Origin: Amycolatopsis japonica
GTDB lineage: Bacteria; Actinomycetota; Actinomycetes; Mycobacteriales; Pseudonocardiaceae
Direction: 5' to 3'
Assembly: GCF_000732925.1 (NCBI RefSeq)
Contig: NZ_CP008953.1
Location: 8,487,001 to 8,551,000, forward strand
DNA length: 64,000 nucleotides
Shown here: in pieces, positions 26,313 through 34,364 of the stretch
Layout of the letters: the number at the start of each line of letters is the position of its first letter
Numbering within the stretch: position 1 is the first letter of the stretch
Notes under the pieces: model-generated
Database searches by the model: none
What the model was told of the DNA's origin: nothing
Seen by the model: the letters and a program-made list of their open reading frames with translations, nothing else
Made by a program: the position numbers and the translations under genes

Positions 26313-26858
26313 ATGACCGAACCGACCGAACCCGCCGAATGGGGTGCGCCCGCCCCGGAAGGCGAACCGAAGAAGACCTGGTCGGGTCGCAAGACCGCGA
26401 TCGCGGCCGGGGCGGCGGTCGTGATCGCCGCCGGCGGTGGCGCCGCGATCTGGGCCGGGACCGCCGCGAACGGCGCCGAACGGGGCACGATGACGGGCGG
26501 CCCCGGCGGCGGCCGGGTGCTCATGGGCCCCGGCGGAGGTATGCCTCGCGACACGCTGCACGGCGACTTCGTCGTCTCCGACGGCAAAGGCGGCTACAGC
26601 ACCGAGCGGACGCAGACCGGGGAGGTCACCGAGGTCAGCGCGACCTCCGTCAGCCTGACCAGCAAGGACGGCTACAAGCAGGTCTACACGATCGACGCGT
26701 CGACCATGAAGACCGGCGAACCCAAGGTCGGCGAGACGGTGATGGTGACCGCCAAGGTCACCGGGAACACCGCGACGGCGACGACCATCGGCAAACCAGG
26801 ACAGAACCAGCGCGGTGGGCCGCCCGGACAGGGCCAGGACGGTCAGCGGCGCTACTGA
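26313..26858 (+). CDS. Membrane-anchored hypothetical protein (DUF5666-like)
   Basis: 181 aa from ATG at 26313 with GGAGG upstream. A short Pro/Glu-rich cytosolic segment is followed by one membrane segment (TAIAAGAAVVIAAGGGAAIW, ~28-47). A Gly/Arg-rich linker leads to a small beta-rich domain (TQTGEVTEVSATSVSLTSKD...KVGETVMVTAKVTGNTATA). That OB-like pattern recalls DUF5666. Divergent from the TcrX-like regulator and possibly its target. The 3' end overlaps the next gene by 7 nt. Function unknown. Confidence 0.75.
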   Translation: MTEPTEPAEWGAPAPEGEPKKTWSGRKTAIAAGAAVVIAAGGGAAIWAGTAANGAERGTMTGGPGGGRVLMGPGGGMPRDTLHGDFVVSDGKGGYSTERTQTGEVTEVSATSVSLTSKDGYKQVYTIDASTMKTGEPKVGETVMVTAKVTGNTATATTIGKPGQNQRGGPPGQGQDGQRRY

Positions 26859-27910
26859 GCCAGCTCGGCGAGCAGCGCGGCGGCCGTTTCGGCGGGTTCC
26901 TGCCCTGAGGTGTCGAGGACGACGCGATCGCCGCCGGAGCGCCGCATCCGCGCCGCTTCGGCGACCGCACGCGCGGCCACCCGGTCCCGTACGCCGGGTG
27001 GCGCGCCGCGAAGTTCGTCGCCCGCCAGCAAGGCGGACTCGCCTTCGGCCCGGCGCCGGACTCGCTCGGTGAGCGTGGCGTCGTCCGCGTCGAGGTGGAC
27101 GACGGTGACCGCGTCGAAGACCCGCCGGTGCTCCGGGCGGAATTCCCGGGCCACGACGATCAGCCGCTTCGCTCCCGCGTCGCGATAGCCGCGCCAGACG
27201 GCCGAAAGGAGCGCCGCTTCCAGTGCCGGATCCGGGCCGGGGTGCGCGAAGCCGAGTTGCGCGAGATCGACGTAGGCCACGGGGATCCCGCGCTCCCAGA
27301 GATCGCGGAGCGCGCTGAACGCGGCTGTCGACTTGCCGACCGCCGTCGGGCCGGTAACCACGGTCACCGGTCCAGGCTGCGGCTGTCCCGCGTCCGGCGT
27401 GCGAACGGTTCCGGCGTCCAAGGTGCAGCTGCGGAACAGCGCTTCGACGGTCTGCTCGGGCCGCTGGCCGGTCGTGTCCATCGCCTCGCCGAAACCGGCG
27501 CGGTCGTAGACGTCCGCCACCGCGAAGAGGTCGGGCAAGGCCGCGGCGGGTGAGCCACGGCCGAGGAAGCGGCTCCGGAGTTCGTCGCGATCGCACGTCA
27601 GCCGGATGAGCGTGAGATCGAAGTCCGGGCTCTCGATGTACGGCTTCGCCGGGTCCACCACTCCGGACACGACGACCTGCGCGGTGCCTCGCAGGACTTC
27701 CAGTACGCGCAGCAGATTGGCCGCCTTGATCGCGTGCGCGGCGTCCCCGCCGCCGGGCGGCGGACCGATCAGCCCGAGCTGGTCGATGTCGACGTACGCG
27801 ACGCTTCCGCCCGCTTGCGTCAGGCGGGTGTACAAACCCCAGGCGGTGGTCGATTTCCCGGTTCCCGGCGCCCCGGTCGTCCAGAGCACGGGTGTCTTCG
27901 CTGCCCCCAT
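26852..27910 (-). CDS. Tandem-duplicated P-loop kinase-like protein
   Basis: 352 aa from ATG at 27910. Two homologous halves each carry a Walker A (TGAPGTGKSTTAWGL near residue 11; TGPTAVGKSTAAFSAL near 180) followed by the same AYVDxxQLG block. The fold resembles small kinases such as APS kinase or zeta-toxin relatives. The second half ends with a long charged helix (ERVRRRAEGESALLAGDELR). No substrate is predictable. Divergent from a histidine kinase gene by 52 bp. Confidence 0.75.
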   Translation of the reverse strand: MGAAKTPVLWTTGAPGTGKSTTAWGLYTRLTQAGGSVAYVDIDQLGLIGPPPGGGDAAHAIKAANLLRVLEVLRGTAQVVVSGVVDPAKPYIESPDFDLTLIRLTCDRDELRSRFLGRGSPAAALPDLFAVADVYDRAGFGEAMDTTGQRPEQTVEALFRSCTLDAGTVRTPDAGQPQPGPVTVVTGPTAVGKSTAAFSALRDLWERGIPVAYVDLAQLGFAHPGPDPALEAALLSAVWRGYRDAGAKRLIVVAREFRPEHRRVFDAVTVVHLDADDATLTERVRRRAEGESALLAGDELRGAPPGVRDRVAARAVAEAARMRRSGGDRVVLDTSGQEPAETAAALLAELAQ

Positions 27911-27962
27911 GGGTTTCGATCTTAGGAACCCCTGTCCAGCGAAATAGGGCAGAGTTGAGCCC

Positions 27963-29132
27963 GTGCGGGACATCAGCGGTTCGTTGGCGAGGCAGGCGTG
28001 CGCGGTCGCGGCCGTCTGCCTGATCGCCGACGCCGGGCTGTTCCTCATCGCCGGTCCGCCGCTCTCACTGGGCTGGCAGGCTTGGGTTCTCCTGATCGGC
28101 GGCATCCTCGCGAACGCCGCGCTCGCCGGGCCTTCGCGGTATTCCGGCTGGGTTTCCGCCGCGCACGGCGCGTTGCTGGCCGCCGCGCCGCTCCTGCTGT
28201 TCCCGTACGACCATTACCTGCAGGCCACCAACGCCGGCGTGCTGATCGCGGGTTACCGCGCGGGCGCCTGGCTCGCGACCAAACCCGCGGTGGCCGCCCT
28301 GGTGACGATGCTCGCCGGGCTCGTCGCCTGCAACCTCATCCCGGTCGACCGCGGCGACCGGGATTGGCGCCTGCTGGTCATCGACGTCGGCGTGAGCGGT
28401 TTGCTGCCGTGGATGGTCGGCCGCTACACGACCGCGCGGCGCGCGTACATCGCCGATCTCCAGCGCGCGGAGGAACAACGGCAGCAGCACGAAGCCGAGG
28501 CCGTCCGCCGAGCCGTCGTCGAAGAACGCACGACGATCGCCCGCGATCTGCACGACGTGATCTCCCACCACGTCAGCGCGATCGGCGTGCACGCCGGTGC
28601 CGCACGGCTCGGGCTGCCGGAGGGCGAACCCGCCGTCCGGCGTTCGCTCTCCGCCGTCGAATCGTCGAGCCGGGCCGCGATGGCCGACCTGCGGCGTCTG
28701 CTGGATCTGTTGCACGGCAAGGAGAACGGTGCCGTGCAGCGACAGCCGGGGCTGGACAACCTCGACGAACTGCTCGACAACCTCCGCACCGCCGGGCTGC
28801 CCGCGCGGCTGACCAGTCACGGCGGACCGCGCGAACTCCCGGGTTCGGTGGACATCGCGTTGTACCGCATCGCGCAGGAGGCGCTGACGAACGCGCTCCG
28901 GCACGGGGACGGTGGGATCGTCGAGATCGACCTCGCCTACCGGCAGACGGAAGTACTCCTCACGATCACCAACGAGATCGGCCGCCCGAACGCGTCGGCC
29001 GAGTCGACGAAACGCGGTCTCGCCGGGATCAGGCAGCGGGTCGCGTTGTTCGGCGGACAGGCCGAATGCGGACCGCTCGACGACGGGCGGCACTGGCGGG
29101 TTCGAGTCGGTTTTCCTTTGGAGGCACAGTGA
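27963..29132 (+). CDS. Sensor histidine kinase (HisKA_3, NarL-partner)
   Basis: 389 aa from GTG at 27963. About five membrane segments fill residues 10-150 with almost no external loop, so it may sense within the membrane. The dimerisation/phosphotransfer domain reads EERTTIARDLHDVISHHVSA (phospho-His) and the ATPase domain ends with GLAGIRQRVALFGG. Typical of actinomycete envelope-stress NarL-type kinases. Its stop overlaps the GTG start of the cognate regulator (GTGA). Confidence 0.92.
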   Translation: MRDISGSLARQACAVAAVCLIADAGLFLIAGPPLSLGWQAWVLLIGGILANAALAGPSRYSGWVSAAHGALLAAAPLLLFPYDHYLQATNAGVLIAGYRAGAWLATKPAVAALVTMLAGLVACNLIPVDRGDRDWRLLVIDVGVSGLLPWMVGRYTTARRAYIADLQRAEEQRQQHEAEAVRRAVVEERTTIARDLHDVISHHVSAIGVHAGAARLGLPEGEPAVRRSLSAVESSSRAAMADLRRLLDLLHGKENGAVQRQPGLDNLDELLDNLRTAGLPARLTSHGGPRELPGSVDIALYRIAQEALTNALRHGDGGIVEIDLAYRQTEVLLTITNEIGRPNASAESTKRGLAGIRQRVALFGGQAECGPLDDGRHWRVRVGFPLEAQ

Positions 29133-29782
29133 TCCGGGTTCTGCTGGCCGATGACCACGCGATGTTCCGGTCCGGGATGCGCGCGGTGCTCGACACCCAG
29201 GCGGACTTCGAATGCGTCGGCGAGGCGGCGGACGGGCGCGAAGCCGTCGCGCAGGCGGCCTCGCTGCGGCCGGACGTCGCCGTCCTCGACGTCCGGATGC
29301 CCAAATTGGACGGTCTGGCCGCGACCGAGGCGATCATGTCCGCGCCCGGCAACGACACCCGGGTCCTCGTGCTGACGACGTATGACTCCGACGAGTACGT
29401 GTATCGCGCGCTTCGCGCCGGTGCGAGCGGGTTCCTGCTGAAGAGCCTCGCGCCCGAAGAACTCGTCTCGGCCATGCGGGTGGCCGCGCGCGGCGACGCG
29501 CTGATCGACCCGACGGTGACCCGGCGGCTGGTGTCGACCTTCGCCACCAGCATCGAACCGGCGGCCGCCGAACCGGCCGAACTCGAACGGCTCACCTCAC
29601 GCGAACGCGAAGTCCTCCTGCTCGTCGCCGACGCCTCCAGCAACGCGGAGATCGCCGTGCGCCTGCATGTGGGCGAGGAGACGGTGAAGACCCACGTCTC
29701 GCGGATCCTGGCGAAGCTCGGGCTGCGGGACAGGGTGCACGCCGTCGTCTACGCCTATCGCAACGGCTTGGTGGGGAACTGA
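29129..29782 (+). CDS. LuxR/NarL-family response regulator
   Basis: 217 aa. GTG at 29129 lies 4 nt after GGAGG and overlaps the kinase stop by 4 nt. The receiver domain has LLADDHAMFRSG, phospho-Asp in VAVLDVRMPKLDG, and LKSLAPEEL. The C-terminal helix-turn-helix shows LTSREREVLLLVADASSNAE and ETVKTHVSRILAKLGLRDR. It activates or represses target promoters after phosphorylation by the preceding kinase; targets are unknown. Confidence 0.94.
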   Translation: MIRVLLADDHAMFRSGMRAVLDTQADFECVGEAADGREAVAQAASLRPDVAVLDVRMPKLDGLAATEAIMSAPGNDTRVLVLTTYDSDEYVYRALRAGASGFLLKSLAPEELVSAMRVAARGDALIDPTVTRRLVSTFATSIEPAAAEPAELERLTSREREVLLLVADASSNAEIAVRLHVGEETVKTHVSRILAKLGLRDRVHAVVYAYRNGLVGN

Positions 29783-29864
29783 CCCCGCCGGGCTTGATCG
29801 GTTCGCCGGGCGGGGCGCCCGATGCCAGAATCGCCACAGGGCACGTCGACGCGGGGAGCTGTGG

Positions 29865-30080
29865 ATGAAACGCTGGGTCACGCTCACGATCGGGCTGGTC
29901 TTCCTGCTGGTCGGCGGTGTCTGGGTGCTGCAGGGCGCCGGTGTGCTGACCGGCAGTTTCATGACCGGGCAGAAGCTGTGGTTCCTGATCGGGCTCGTCG
30001 CGTTCCTGGTCGGGGTGGTGCTGGTGGCGGCCACCGCCCGCCGCACACGGCAGACCTCCGGTGAGGACCGGGCCGACTAG
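29865..30080 (+). CDS. Small two-TM membrane protein
   Basis: 71 aa with two hydrophobic helices (VTLTIGLVFLLVGGVWVLQG and KLWFLIGLVAFLVGVVLVA) joined by a short loop, and a charged tail. Common as an unnamed small membrane protein in actinomycetes. It starts 82 nt after the response regulator and could be co-transcribed or a target. Function unknown. Confidence 0.75.
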   Translation: MKRWVTLTIGLVFLLVGGVWVLQGAGVLTGSFMTGQKLWFLIGLVAFLVGVVLVAATARRTRQTSGEDRAD

Positions 30081-30109
30081 CCGGGGCCGTCACCGCCGGA
30101 CACGCGTGA

Positions 30110-30592
30110 TCAGACGATCTTGAAGATCGGGTAGCCGGGCGCGATCTCCAGCAGCTTCTCGTCCGACGCCTTCGCGTCGACACCGTCGAAGAACACCCCG
30201 ACCTCGAACTTCCAGCGCTTGAGGTACGCGCGCAGGATCTCGGGCTTCTCGTGGTCGGCGAGTTCGGTGTAGGTGAACGTCTCGGTGCGGCGTCCGACGC
30301 TGAGCTGCCCCTCACCGGCGACGCGCAGGTTCCGCACCCACTGCGTGACACCGCGCGGAGCGACCAGGTAGCGCTCGCCGTCCAGCTTCAGCAGGTTGAC
30401 CGGGACGGAGCGCGGTTCGCCGCTCTTGCGACCGCGGACCGAGAGCACCCGGCTGCCCAGGACGCTGACGCCGAGCTTCGTCAGCTTGAGCACGAACTCG
30501 TTGAACGCGTTGGTCGCCTTGGCCGGCTTGACGTAGCGGATCGCGGCGGTCTCCGGGGCGGCTCCGGTGGTGGCGGCGGCGTTGGTGGTCAT
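30110..30592 (-). CDS. F420-dependent nitroreductase family (Ddn-like) protein
   Basis: 160 aa from ATG at 30592. It matches the deazaflavin (F420)-dependent nitroreductase family, with VLSVRGRKSGEPRSVPVNLL, YLVAPRGVTQWVRNLR and RTETFTYTELADHEKPEILR. These split-barrel proteins use F420H2 or bind it in redox reactions; the substrate is unknown. Controlled most likely by the divergent TetR gene, whose operators lie between the two. A short GATCACGCG-family repeat copy (30101-30115) overlaps its stop. Confidence 0.87.
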   Translation of the reverse strand: MTTNAAATTGAAPETAAIRYVKPAKATNAFNEFVLKLTKLGVSVLGSRVLSVRGRKSGEPRSVPVNLLKLDGERYLVAPRGVTQWVRNLRVAGEGQLSVGRRTETFTYTELADHEKPEILRAYLKRWKFEVGVFFDGVDAKASDEKLLEIAPGYPIFKIV

Positions 30593-30612
30593 CTCGTCTC
30601 CTCGAAGTTTGC

Positions 30613-30711
30613 GAGAGCGGTGCTCTCTGTTAAGAGCAGTGAACACCAGAGCGGTGCGCCATGTCAAGAGCGCTGCTCTCGTTTAGGTGCAATGCTCTAC
30701 AGTGAGAGCAT
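30613..30711. promoter_or_regulatory. Cluster of AGAGC-centred inverted repeats, likely TetR operators
   Basis: Three inverted repeats of one theme lie in the 117-bp divergent region: GAGAGCGGTGCTCTC (30613-30627), AGAGCGCTGCTCT (30667-30679) and ATGCTCTACAGTGAGAGCAT (30692-30711). The last overlaps the ATG of the TetR gene. TACAGT at 30698-30703, six bases before that ATG, fits a -10 element for a leaderless transcript. Autorepression plus control of the nitroreductase is the natural reading. Confidence 0.7.
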
Positions 30712-31399
30712 GGCCGCCACTCAGACCGCGCGCGAACGTGCCCGCGCCGAACTCACCCGTGAGATCAAGGACGAAGCCCGCCGCCAGCTCGCCGAAGTCG
30801 GCGCGCTCGGCCTCTCCCTCCGCGCGGTCGCGCGCGAGCTGGGCATGGTGTCGTCCGCGCTCTACCGGTACTTCTCCAGCCGCGAGGAGCTGCTGACCGC
30901 CCTGATCGTCGACGCCTACAACGCCGTCGGAGAAGCCGCGGAGGCCGCAGACGACCCGAAGAAGGCCCCGCTGGAACGGTGGGTGTCGATCTGGCACGCG
31001 GTCCGCGCCTGGGCGAAGGCGCATCCACACGAGTACGCGCTGATCTACGGTTCGCCGATCCCCGGCTACCAGGCCCCGCAGGACACCGTCGCCCCCGCCG
31101 GCCGGGTGGCCTTCGCGCTGGTCGCGGTCCTGCGCGACGCGAACCTCCGGGTCGAGACCGAGGTCGGCGAGATGCCGGTCGAGCTGCTGCACCAGCTCGA
31201 CGCGCTGACCGAAATCCTCAAGGTCAACCTGGGCCCCGAGACCGCCTCTCGGCTGATCATGGCCTGGACCCAGCTGTTCGGAATGATCAACTTCGAGCTG
31301 TTCGGCCAGTACGTCGGCTCCGTCGACCCGGCGGACGCCTTCTTCGCGCACGGGGTCCGTCAGATGGCCGAGTTCACCGGGATCAAGATGACCGGCTGA
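30710..31399 (+). CDS. TetR-family transcriptional regulator
   Basis: 229 aa. The N-terminal TetR helix-turn-helix spans ~15-62 (RRQLAEVGALGLSLRAVARE, ALYRYFSSREELLTALIVDA). The C-terminal ligand domain is of the WHG type found in actinomycete TetR proteins (WVSIWHAVRAWAKAHPHEYA). Divergent from the nitroreductase, with operator-like repeats between. The 3' end overlaps the next convergent TetR gene by 17 nt. Confidence 0.9.
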   Translation: MAATQTARERARAELTREIKDEARRQLAEVGALGLSLRAVARELGMVSSALYRYFSSREELLTALIVDAYNAVGEAAEAADDPKKAPLERWVSIWHAVRAWAKAHPHEYALIYGSPIPGYQAPQDTVAPAGRVAFALVAVLRDANLRVETEVGEMPVELLHQLDALTEILKVNLGPETASRLIMAWTQLFGMINFELFGQYVGSVDPADAFFAHGVRQMAEFTGIKMTG

Positions 31400-32006
31400 G
31401 CGCGGTCCACGAGCGCATCAGCAGCTGGACGGCGTCCACGACGTCCTCGTCGCCGGTTCCCTCCGGGCTGAGGAAGCGCTGCAGCAGGAGACCGTCCTCG
31501 AGCGCGTGCAGGATCAGCGCGAGGAAGGCCGGATCGGCGGGCGGTTCCGCGCCCCGCGCGGCGAGTTCGGTCCGGATCGAAGTCTCCAGCAGTGCCCTTG
31601 TCGACTTCTCGCCTTCGCCGACGAGCGGGCGGGCATCGGGATTCCGCAACGCGTAGAGGGCCAGCTCGGTGCGCAGCGTCAGCCAGCCGGCGAGGTGTTC
31701 GGCGCGCTCGACGTTCCAGGCGCGCAACCGGTCCATCATCTCGGCGAAGGACCCGACGCCGTCACGCAACGCGGCGACCTCCTCGGCCTCGCGCTGGGTG
31801 CGGCGGCGCAGCAACTCGACGACCAGCTCGTGTTTGCCGTCGAAGTTGCCGTAGAAGGCGCCGCGCGTGAAACCCGCCCGCTCGGCGATCTGCTCGACGG
31901 ACGTGCCGTTGACCCCGCGTTCGGAGAACAGCTCGGCGGCCGCCGCGAGCAGGCGCTGCCTGGTCTGCTCGCGGCTCTCCTCCCGCGTCAAGCGTTTCGC
32001 CGTCAC
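31383..32006 (-). CDS. TetR-family transcriptional regulator
   Basis: 207 aa. The N-terminal helix-turn-helix is RQRLLAAAAELFSERGVNGT with EQIAERAGFTRGAFYGNFDG, a strong TetR match. The C-terminal ligand domain is of the AcrR/TetR_C type. It converges with the preceding TetR gene. A small membrane-protein gene lies 9 nt upstream on the same strand, so the two may be co-transcribed. Ligand unknown. Confidence 0.9.
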   Translation of the reverse strand: MTAKRLTREESREQTRQRLLAAAAELFSERGVNGTSVEQIAERAGFTRGAFYGNFDGKHELVVELLRRRTQREAEEVAALRDGVGSFAEMMDRLRAWNVERAEHLAGWLTLRTELALYALRNPDARPLVGEGEKSTRALLETSIRTELAARGAEPPADPAFLALILHALEDGLLLQRFLSPEGTGDEDVVDAVQLLMRSWTALSRSS

Positions 32007-32015
32007 ACGGCGATC

Positions 32016-32210
32016 TTAGAGTTCGGTCGCGGGCTTCCGTCCGGACAGCCAGACCCCGCCCGCGAGGACGGCGGCGGCGACCACGACGGCCAGTGCGGTG
32101 AGCGACCACAACGCCTGGCTCGCCAGGAACGCGGCGACCGCGCCGAAGAGAACGGCGACGAGGAGCAACGGCGTGGTCCGGACGGCTGCGGCGGCGGGGA
32201 CGGTGGCCAT
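32016..32210 (-). CDS. Small two-TM membrane protein
   Basis: 64 aa from ATG at 32210. Two hydrophobic stretches (TPLLLVAVLFGAVAAFLA and ALWSLTALAVVVAAAVLAGG) are followed by a short basic tail. It sits 9 nt before the TetR start in the same direction, and the upstream 170 bp hold the promoter. It may be the self-regulated partner of that TetR protein. Function unknown. Confidence 0.6.
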   Translation of the reverse strand: MATVPAAAAVRTTPLLLVAVLFGAVAAFLASQALWSLTALAVVVAAAVLAGGVWLSGRKPATEL

Positions 32211-32380
32211 GGGAGGTTTCCCTTCGGGGGGTGGTGCGCGGAACACTCGGTTTTCGCGGAGGAGACCTCGGCGGCTCGGTGGCCTTACGCCGAGTGGCGC
32301 ACGGATCACCCGTCCGGGCGAGATACCGGCGTGGCGGCTAGCGTCACGACGGGACTACATCGACGGAAAGGCGGCTCGCG

Positions 32381-33904
32381 GTGGAGAAGTGGGCGGAGCA
32401 GGTCGGCAGGATCCGGGTCATCGGAACCGGGGTGATGGGCCGGGGCATCGTCCAGCTCGCCGTGACGGCGGGGCTCGAGGTCGAGCTCGCCGACGCCCGG
32501 CCCGAGGCGGTCGGCGAGGCCATCGACCACGTCGGCGCGATGCTGGGCAAGCTCGCCTCGAAGGGCAAGATCACCGAGGAGGCCGCCGAGTCGGCGAAGG
32601 GCAGGCTGATCGCGGCCGAGGGCCCGCTGGCCCCCGCCGACGGCGTCGATCTCGTCGTCGAAGCGGTCCGCGAGGATCTGGAGATCAAACGCGCGCTGTT
32701 CGCCGAGCTGGAACGCGTGTGCGGCCCGGACACCGTGTTCGCCACCAACACCAGCTCGCTCTCGGTCACCGAGATCGGTGCCGCGCTGACCGATCCCGGC
32801 CGGTTGCTCGGCCTCCACTTCTTCAACCCGGTCCCGCTGATGCGGCTGGTCGAGGTCGTGCCCGGCGCGCGGACCGCCGCGTGGCTGCCGCCCGCCATGA
32901 CCGAACTCGTCCGCGGCTGGGGACACGAACCGGTCCTCGCCCGCGACGCACCGGGGTTCCTGGTCAACCACGCCGGCCGCGGGCTCGGCACCGAGGCGCT
33001 GCAGATCCTCTCCGAAGGGATCGCGAGCCCGGCCGAAGTGGACCGTGTCGCCCGTGACGTGCTCGGCCTGAAACTCGGCCCGTTCGAACTGCTCGACCTC
33101 ACCGGTCTCGACGTCTCGCACGCCGTGCTCGAAAGCATCTGGAGCGGCTTCCACGGCGAACCGCGGTTGCGGCCGTCGTGGCTGACGCGCCCCCGCGTCG
33201 CCGCCGGGCTCTTCGGCCGCAAGAACGGTGAAGGCTTCTACAGCTATGTCGACGGGCAACAACAGGTCGAGCCGGAACCGGCCGCGCCGGAGGCCCCGAG
33301 CACTCCGGTATGGGTCGACGACGAACGCCTCGGCACGCTGCTCTCGGCGGCGGGTATCCAGGTGGTGCACTCCGCCTACCCGGACACGGTCCTGATCGTC
33401 AGCCCGATCGGTGCGTCCACTGTGGACACCGCGCTCGCGGCGGGTCTCCCGCCGGAACGGGTCGTCGGCGTCGATCCCCTCGGCGGCTACGGGAAACGTC
33501 TGACACTCTCGGTCCACCCCGCGCTCGACCCGGCCGCCGGCCGCACCGCTTGGGGCGCGCTCGCCGCGACCGGACTGCCGGTGACCGTGGTCCGCGACGG
33601 CCCCGCTCCGATCGCGCAGCGGCTGCTCGCGTCGATCGTCAACACCGCCTGTTTCATCGCCGGGCAACGCCTCGCGACGCCGGAGGACATCGACACCGCC
33701 GTCCGCCTCGGCCTCGGCTACCCGCGCGGGCCGTTGACCTGGGGCGACGAAGCGGGCGCGGATCTCGTGCTGCGAGTGCTACGCGGTCTCGTCGCGAGCA
33801 CGGGCGACCAGCGCTACCGGCCGAGCGCCTGGCTCACCGAACGCGTCGCGCTCGGCCTGCCGCTGACGTCGACGGGCACGTCACCGGCGGACCTCCTGCG
33901 CTGA
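32381..33904 (+). CDS. 3-hydroxyacyl-CoA dehydrogenase, double-domain (PaaH/PaaC-like)
   Basis: 507 aa from GTG at 32381. NAD-binding domain ~10-190 with VIGTGVMGRGIVQLA, VVEAVREDLEIKRALFAELE, FATNTSSLSVTEI and GLHFFNPVPLM (catalytic His). The first C-terminal domain covers ~190-285 (DAPGFLVNHAGRGL, PFELLDLTGLDV). A second half (~310-505) ends in a further 3HCDH C-terminal domain (IAGQRLATPEDIDTAVRLGL). This arrangement matches the phenylacetate-pathway PaaH/PaaC type. It oxidises 3-hydroxyacyl-CoA with NAD+. No other pathway genes are adjacent. Confidence 0.9.
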   Translation: MEKWAEQVGRIRVIGTGVMGRGIVQLAVTAGLEVELADARPEAVGEAIDHVGAMLGKLASKGKITEEAAESAKGRLIAAEGPLAPADGVDLVVEAVREDLEIKRALFAELERVCGPDTVFATNTSSLSVTEIGAALTDPGRLLGLHFFNPVPLMRLVEVVPGARTAAWLPPAMTELVRGWGHEPVLARDAPGFLVNHAGRGLGTEALQILSEGIASPAEVDRVARDVLGLKLGPFELLDLTGLDVSHAVLESIWSGFHGEPRLRPSWLTRPRVAAGLFGRKNGEGFYSYVDGQQQVEPEPAAPEAPSTPVWVDDERLGTLLSAAGIQVVHSAYPDTVLIVSPIGASTVDTALAAGLPPERVVGVDPLGGYGKRLTLSVHPALDPAAGRTAWGALAATGLPVTVVRDGPAPIAQRLLASIVNTACFIAGQRLATPEDIDTAVRLGLGYPRGPLTWGDEAGADLVLRVLRGLVASTGDQRYRPSAWLTERVALGLPLTSTGTSPADLLR

Positions 33905-33992
33905 AGTACATGAAAGCCAACGACACGAGCTCCTTGGAGGTGCGCCGGGCCTGTGCGGCTTCAAGCTGAACCACCCTGTCTACCTGCGGAGA

Positions 33993-34364
33993 CTATGAGC
34001 GTTTGGCGCGCCACCCGAGGGAAAGGACGGCCTGGACGAGTTCCTGGTAGCTCGGCTTGACCTCTTCCAGGTACTTCTCCAGGTACCCGGCCCGCGCGGT
34101 CGGCACCGGACGTGGTTCCTCGTCCTCCGGCAGCCACGAGAGACCTTCGACGTTGTGCTGCGCCATCTTCCACCAGCGCGTGCACCGGTCGACGGCGCGC
34201 TGCTCGCGTTCGGCGGCGTCCGCGACGGCCTGGTGCGCCTCGGCGAGCCGGGCCTCCAGTTCGTCCGCGCGGCCGATCTCCCAGTTCCGGAGGTTCTCCG
34301 CCGAAGCGCGCGCGAGGCCGACGATCTCCTTGTACCGCATGGCCGCGGTGATGCCGTCATCCAT
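33993..34364 (-). CDS. Coiled-coil protein of the FtsK-like operon
   Basis: 123 aa, mainly helical and charged (residues ~8-70: EIVGLARASAENLRNWEIGR..., ELEARLAEAHQAVADAAERE), followed by a Pro-rich stretch and a helical C-terminus. No family recognised. ATG at 34364 overlaps the ATPase stop by 8 nt, so it is the last gene of the operon, and translational coupling suggests a stoichiometric partner of the ATPase. Confidence 0.75.
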   Translation of the reverse strand: MDDGITAAMRYKEIVGLARASAENLRNWEIGRADELEARLAEAHQAVADAAEREQRAVDRCTRWWKMAQHNVEGLSWLPEDEEPRPVPTARAGYLEKYLEEVKPSYQELVQAVLSLGWRAKRS

